From positions 434,001 to 498,000 of the forward strand of contig NZ_JARXYZ010000001.1 in assembly GCF_029894125.1 (NCBI RefSeq): a stretch of 64,000 nucleotides of DNA, read 5' to 3'. Origin of the DNA: Kitasatospora sp. MAA19 (GTDB lineage Bacteria; Actinomycetota; Actinomycetes; Streptomycetales; Streptomycetaceae). A program made the position numbers and the translations under genes. Of the stretch, positions 63,068 to 64,000 are shown piece after piece. The notes under the pieces are model-generated. The model was not told the DNA's origin, made no database searches, and saw nothing but the letters and a program-made list of their open reading frames with translations. Each line of letters begins with the position of its first letter. The first letter of the stretch is position 1.

Positions 63068-63081
63068 ATGGTCTAGACCTC
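63068..63081 (-). promoter_or_regulatory. DasR-like (dre) palindrome
   Basis: TGGTCTAGACC (63069-63079) contains the perfect 10-bp palindrome that forms the core of GntR/DasR sites (about 12 of 16 positions of the dre consensus fit). It covers the stop codon of the LacI gene and lies about 115 bp before the phosphatase start. Confidence 0.45.
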
Positions 63082-64000
63082 GCCCGGGGGCCGGGGAGGG
63101 CTGACGGTGGTGCGCGGGCTCCGGCGCTGGGAGGACGCGCGGACGATCAGTTCGGTCGGCATCAGGGTGCCCGGCGGCGGGCCGGTGCCGGCGGTGCGGA
63201 AGCGCGGCGGGAAGAGCCGGGCGATGTCGACGCCCGTCCCGGAGTCGACGCCCTCGATGGCGTCGATGAGCAGGTTGACCACGGTGGTGCCGATCCGCCG
63301 GGGCTTGAGGGAGAGCGTGGTGATCGGCGGCTCGGTGGTGGCGTAGACGTCGCTCTCGCTGCAGCAGACCAGCAGCAGGTCGTCGGGGACCCGCAGGCCG
63401 TAGCGGCGGGCGGCGGCGAGCAGGTCGGTGCCGTTGGGGTCGAACAGGCCGTAGACGGCGTCGGGCCGGTCGGGGCGGGCGAGCAGCCGGTCGGCGGCGA
63501 CGGCGCCGGCGGCCGGGTCGTGCGCGGGGTAGGTCTCGTAGACCGGCTCCTGGCCGACCTTGGCGCACCAGCCGAGGTAGGCCTCGGTGGAGAGCCGGGT
63601 GTAGGTGTCGGTGCTGGTGCCGGTGAGCAGGCCGATCCGGCGGGCGCCGGCCTCGGAGAGGTGGTCGAGGATGCCGAGCACGGCGGCCTCGTGGTCGTTG
63701 TCGACCCAGGCGGTGACCGGGCAGTTGCCCGGCTTGCCGTCGCTGACGACCGGGACGCCGGACCGGTACAGCTCGCTGACCAGCGGGTCCTGGTCGGGCG
63801 GGTCGATCACCACGGTGCCGTCCAGGGCGATGTTGCCCCAGACGTCGTGGCGGGAGGAGGCGGGCAGCACCACCAGCGCATAGCCGCGGCCGAGGGCGGC
63901 GCTGGTGGCGGCCCGGGCCATCTCGGCGAAGTACGCGAACTCGGTGAAGGTGAACGGTTCCTCGCCGTAGGTCGTGACGGTCAGCCCGATCAGGCCGGAC
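63073..64000 (-). CDS. LacI-family transcriptional regulator (5' part missing)
   Basis: About 309 residues of a sugar-responsive repressor are present; the start and DNA-binding domain lie beyond the window edge. Visible are the periplasmic-binding-like domain segments LIGLTVTTYGEEPF, DGTVVIDPPDQDPLVSEL, VPVVSDGKPG, VDNDHEAAVLGILDHLSEAG, ARRIGLLTGTS, and the C-terminal TTLSLKPRRIGTTVVNLLID. The ligand is unknown. Confidence 0.87.
   Translation of the reverse strand, partial: SGLIGLTVTTYGEEPFTFTEFAYFAEMARAATSAALGRGYALVVLPASSRHDVWGNIALDGTVVIDPPDQDPLVSELYRSGVPVVSDGKPGNCPVTAWVDNDHEAAVLGILDHLSEAGARRIGLLTGTSTDTYTRLSTEAYLGWCAKVGQEPVYETYPAHDPAAGAVAADRLLARPDRPDAVYGLFDPNGTDLLAAARRYGLRVPDDLLLVCCSESDVYATTEPPITTLSLKPRRIGTTVVNLLIDAIEGVDSGTGVDIARLFPPRFRTAGTGPPPGTLMPTELIVRASSQRRSPRTTVSPPRPPGEV

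Overview
The window is high-GC (about 72% by eye) actinomycete chromosome. GTG and TTG starts, GGAGG-type ribosome binding sites and strong G/C third-codon bias are seen throughout. A sporulation-specific ssgR-ssgA pair, BldD-type intergenic layouts and the gene order pknB / tRNA-Leu / bkd / ssgR-ssgA / thiC point to Streptomycetaceae (Streptomyces or Kitasatospora). No rRNA, CRISPR array, replication origin or complete phage was seen. One tRNA gene is present.

Layout. 57-9516: a class E sortase, then the convergent cell-wall and signalling operon fhaA-fhaB-pstP-rodA-pbpA-pknB (minus strand). 9936-10019: tRNA-Leu(CAG). 10089-15025: a LuxR-type two-component pair, a DUF2156 membrane protein and a rhomboid-like membrane protein. 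15015-25485: a PAS-GAF-SpoIIE-HATPase phosphatase, a J-domain/rhodanese reading frame with no stop between the two parts, a DUF5819-HTTM pair, a FUSC-type transporter, a TetR gene and an rRNA/tRNA methyltransferase. 25489-25741 is an extreme poly-G/poly-C stretch that looks like a sequence artefact built on a hairpin. 25751-37841: an NlpC/P60 hydrolase behind a DosR-like box, a flavoprotein-VOC operon behind a 13-bp inverted repeat, an XRE regulator, a secreted S53 protease, a CGNR regulator, an FAD hydroxylase, paaN and a GT-C mannosyltransferase. 38001-42785: a TetR regulator, an Lrp regulator and the bkdA-bkdB-bkdC branched-chain keto acid dehydrogenase operon. 43009-51622: a globin-reductase, a NUDIX hydrolase, ssgR, ssgA, a small holin-like membrane protein, a cupin, tenA, a DUF5326 protein and a TPP-riboswitch-controlled thiC.

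The unusual part is 51467-59850. The last ~50 codons of thiC, from the Fe-S cysteine onward, recur four more times downstream in the same orientation (53285, 53784, 56559 and 59763). They are separated by unrelated cargo: a secreted lipoprotein; a short region with tiny ORFs; an LAXTG-anchored collagen-like surface protein; and an IS21-like transposase with a DUF2637 membrane protein. The resident thiC ends with a divergent tail, while the copies carry the tail expected for the family. Two copies are intact to the stop codon, one is frame-damaged and one is truncated. The resident tail and both intact copies are followed by hairpins. This is the footprint expected if successive elements integrated into the 3' end of thiC, each bringing a replacement tail and pushing the old one downstream. 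No recombinase of the tyrosine or serine type is visible, so the mechanism is inferred.

Themes that link genes: the fha/pstP/pknB/rodA/pbpA set couples phospho-signalling to wall growth; ssgR/ssgA and the NlpC hydrolase also act on the envelope. The LAATG sorting signal of the collagen-like protein matches the substrate class of the class E sortase at the start of the window. Two nearly identical 14-bp palindromes lie upstream of paaN and of bkdA, on either side of a TetR gene. tenA and thiC are both thiamine genes. Arrays of 16-bp tandem repeats recur just after stop codons in several places.
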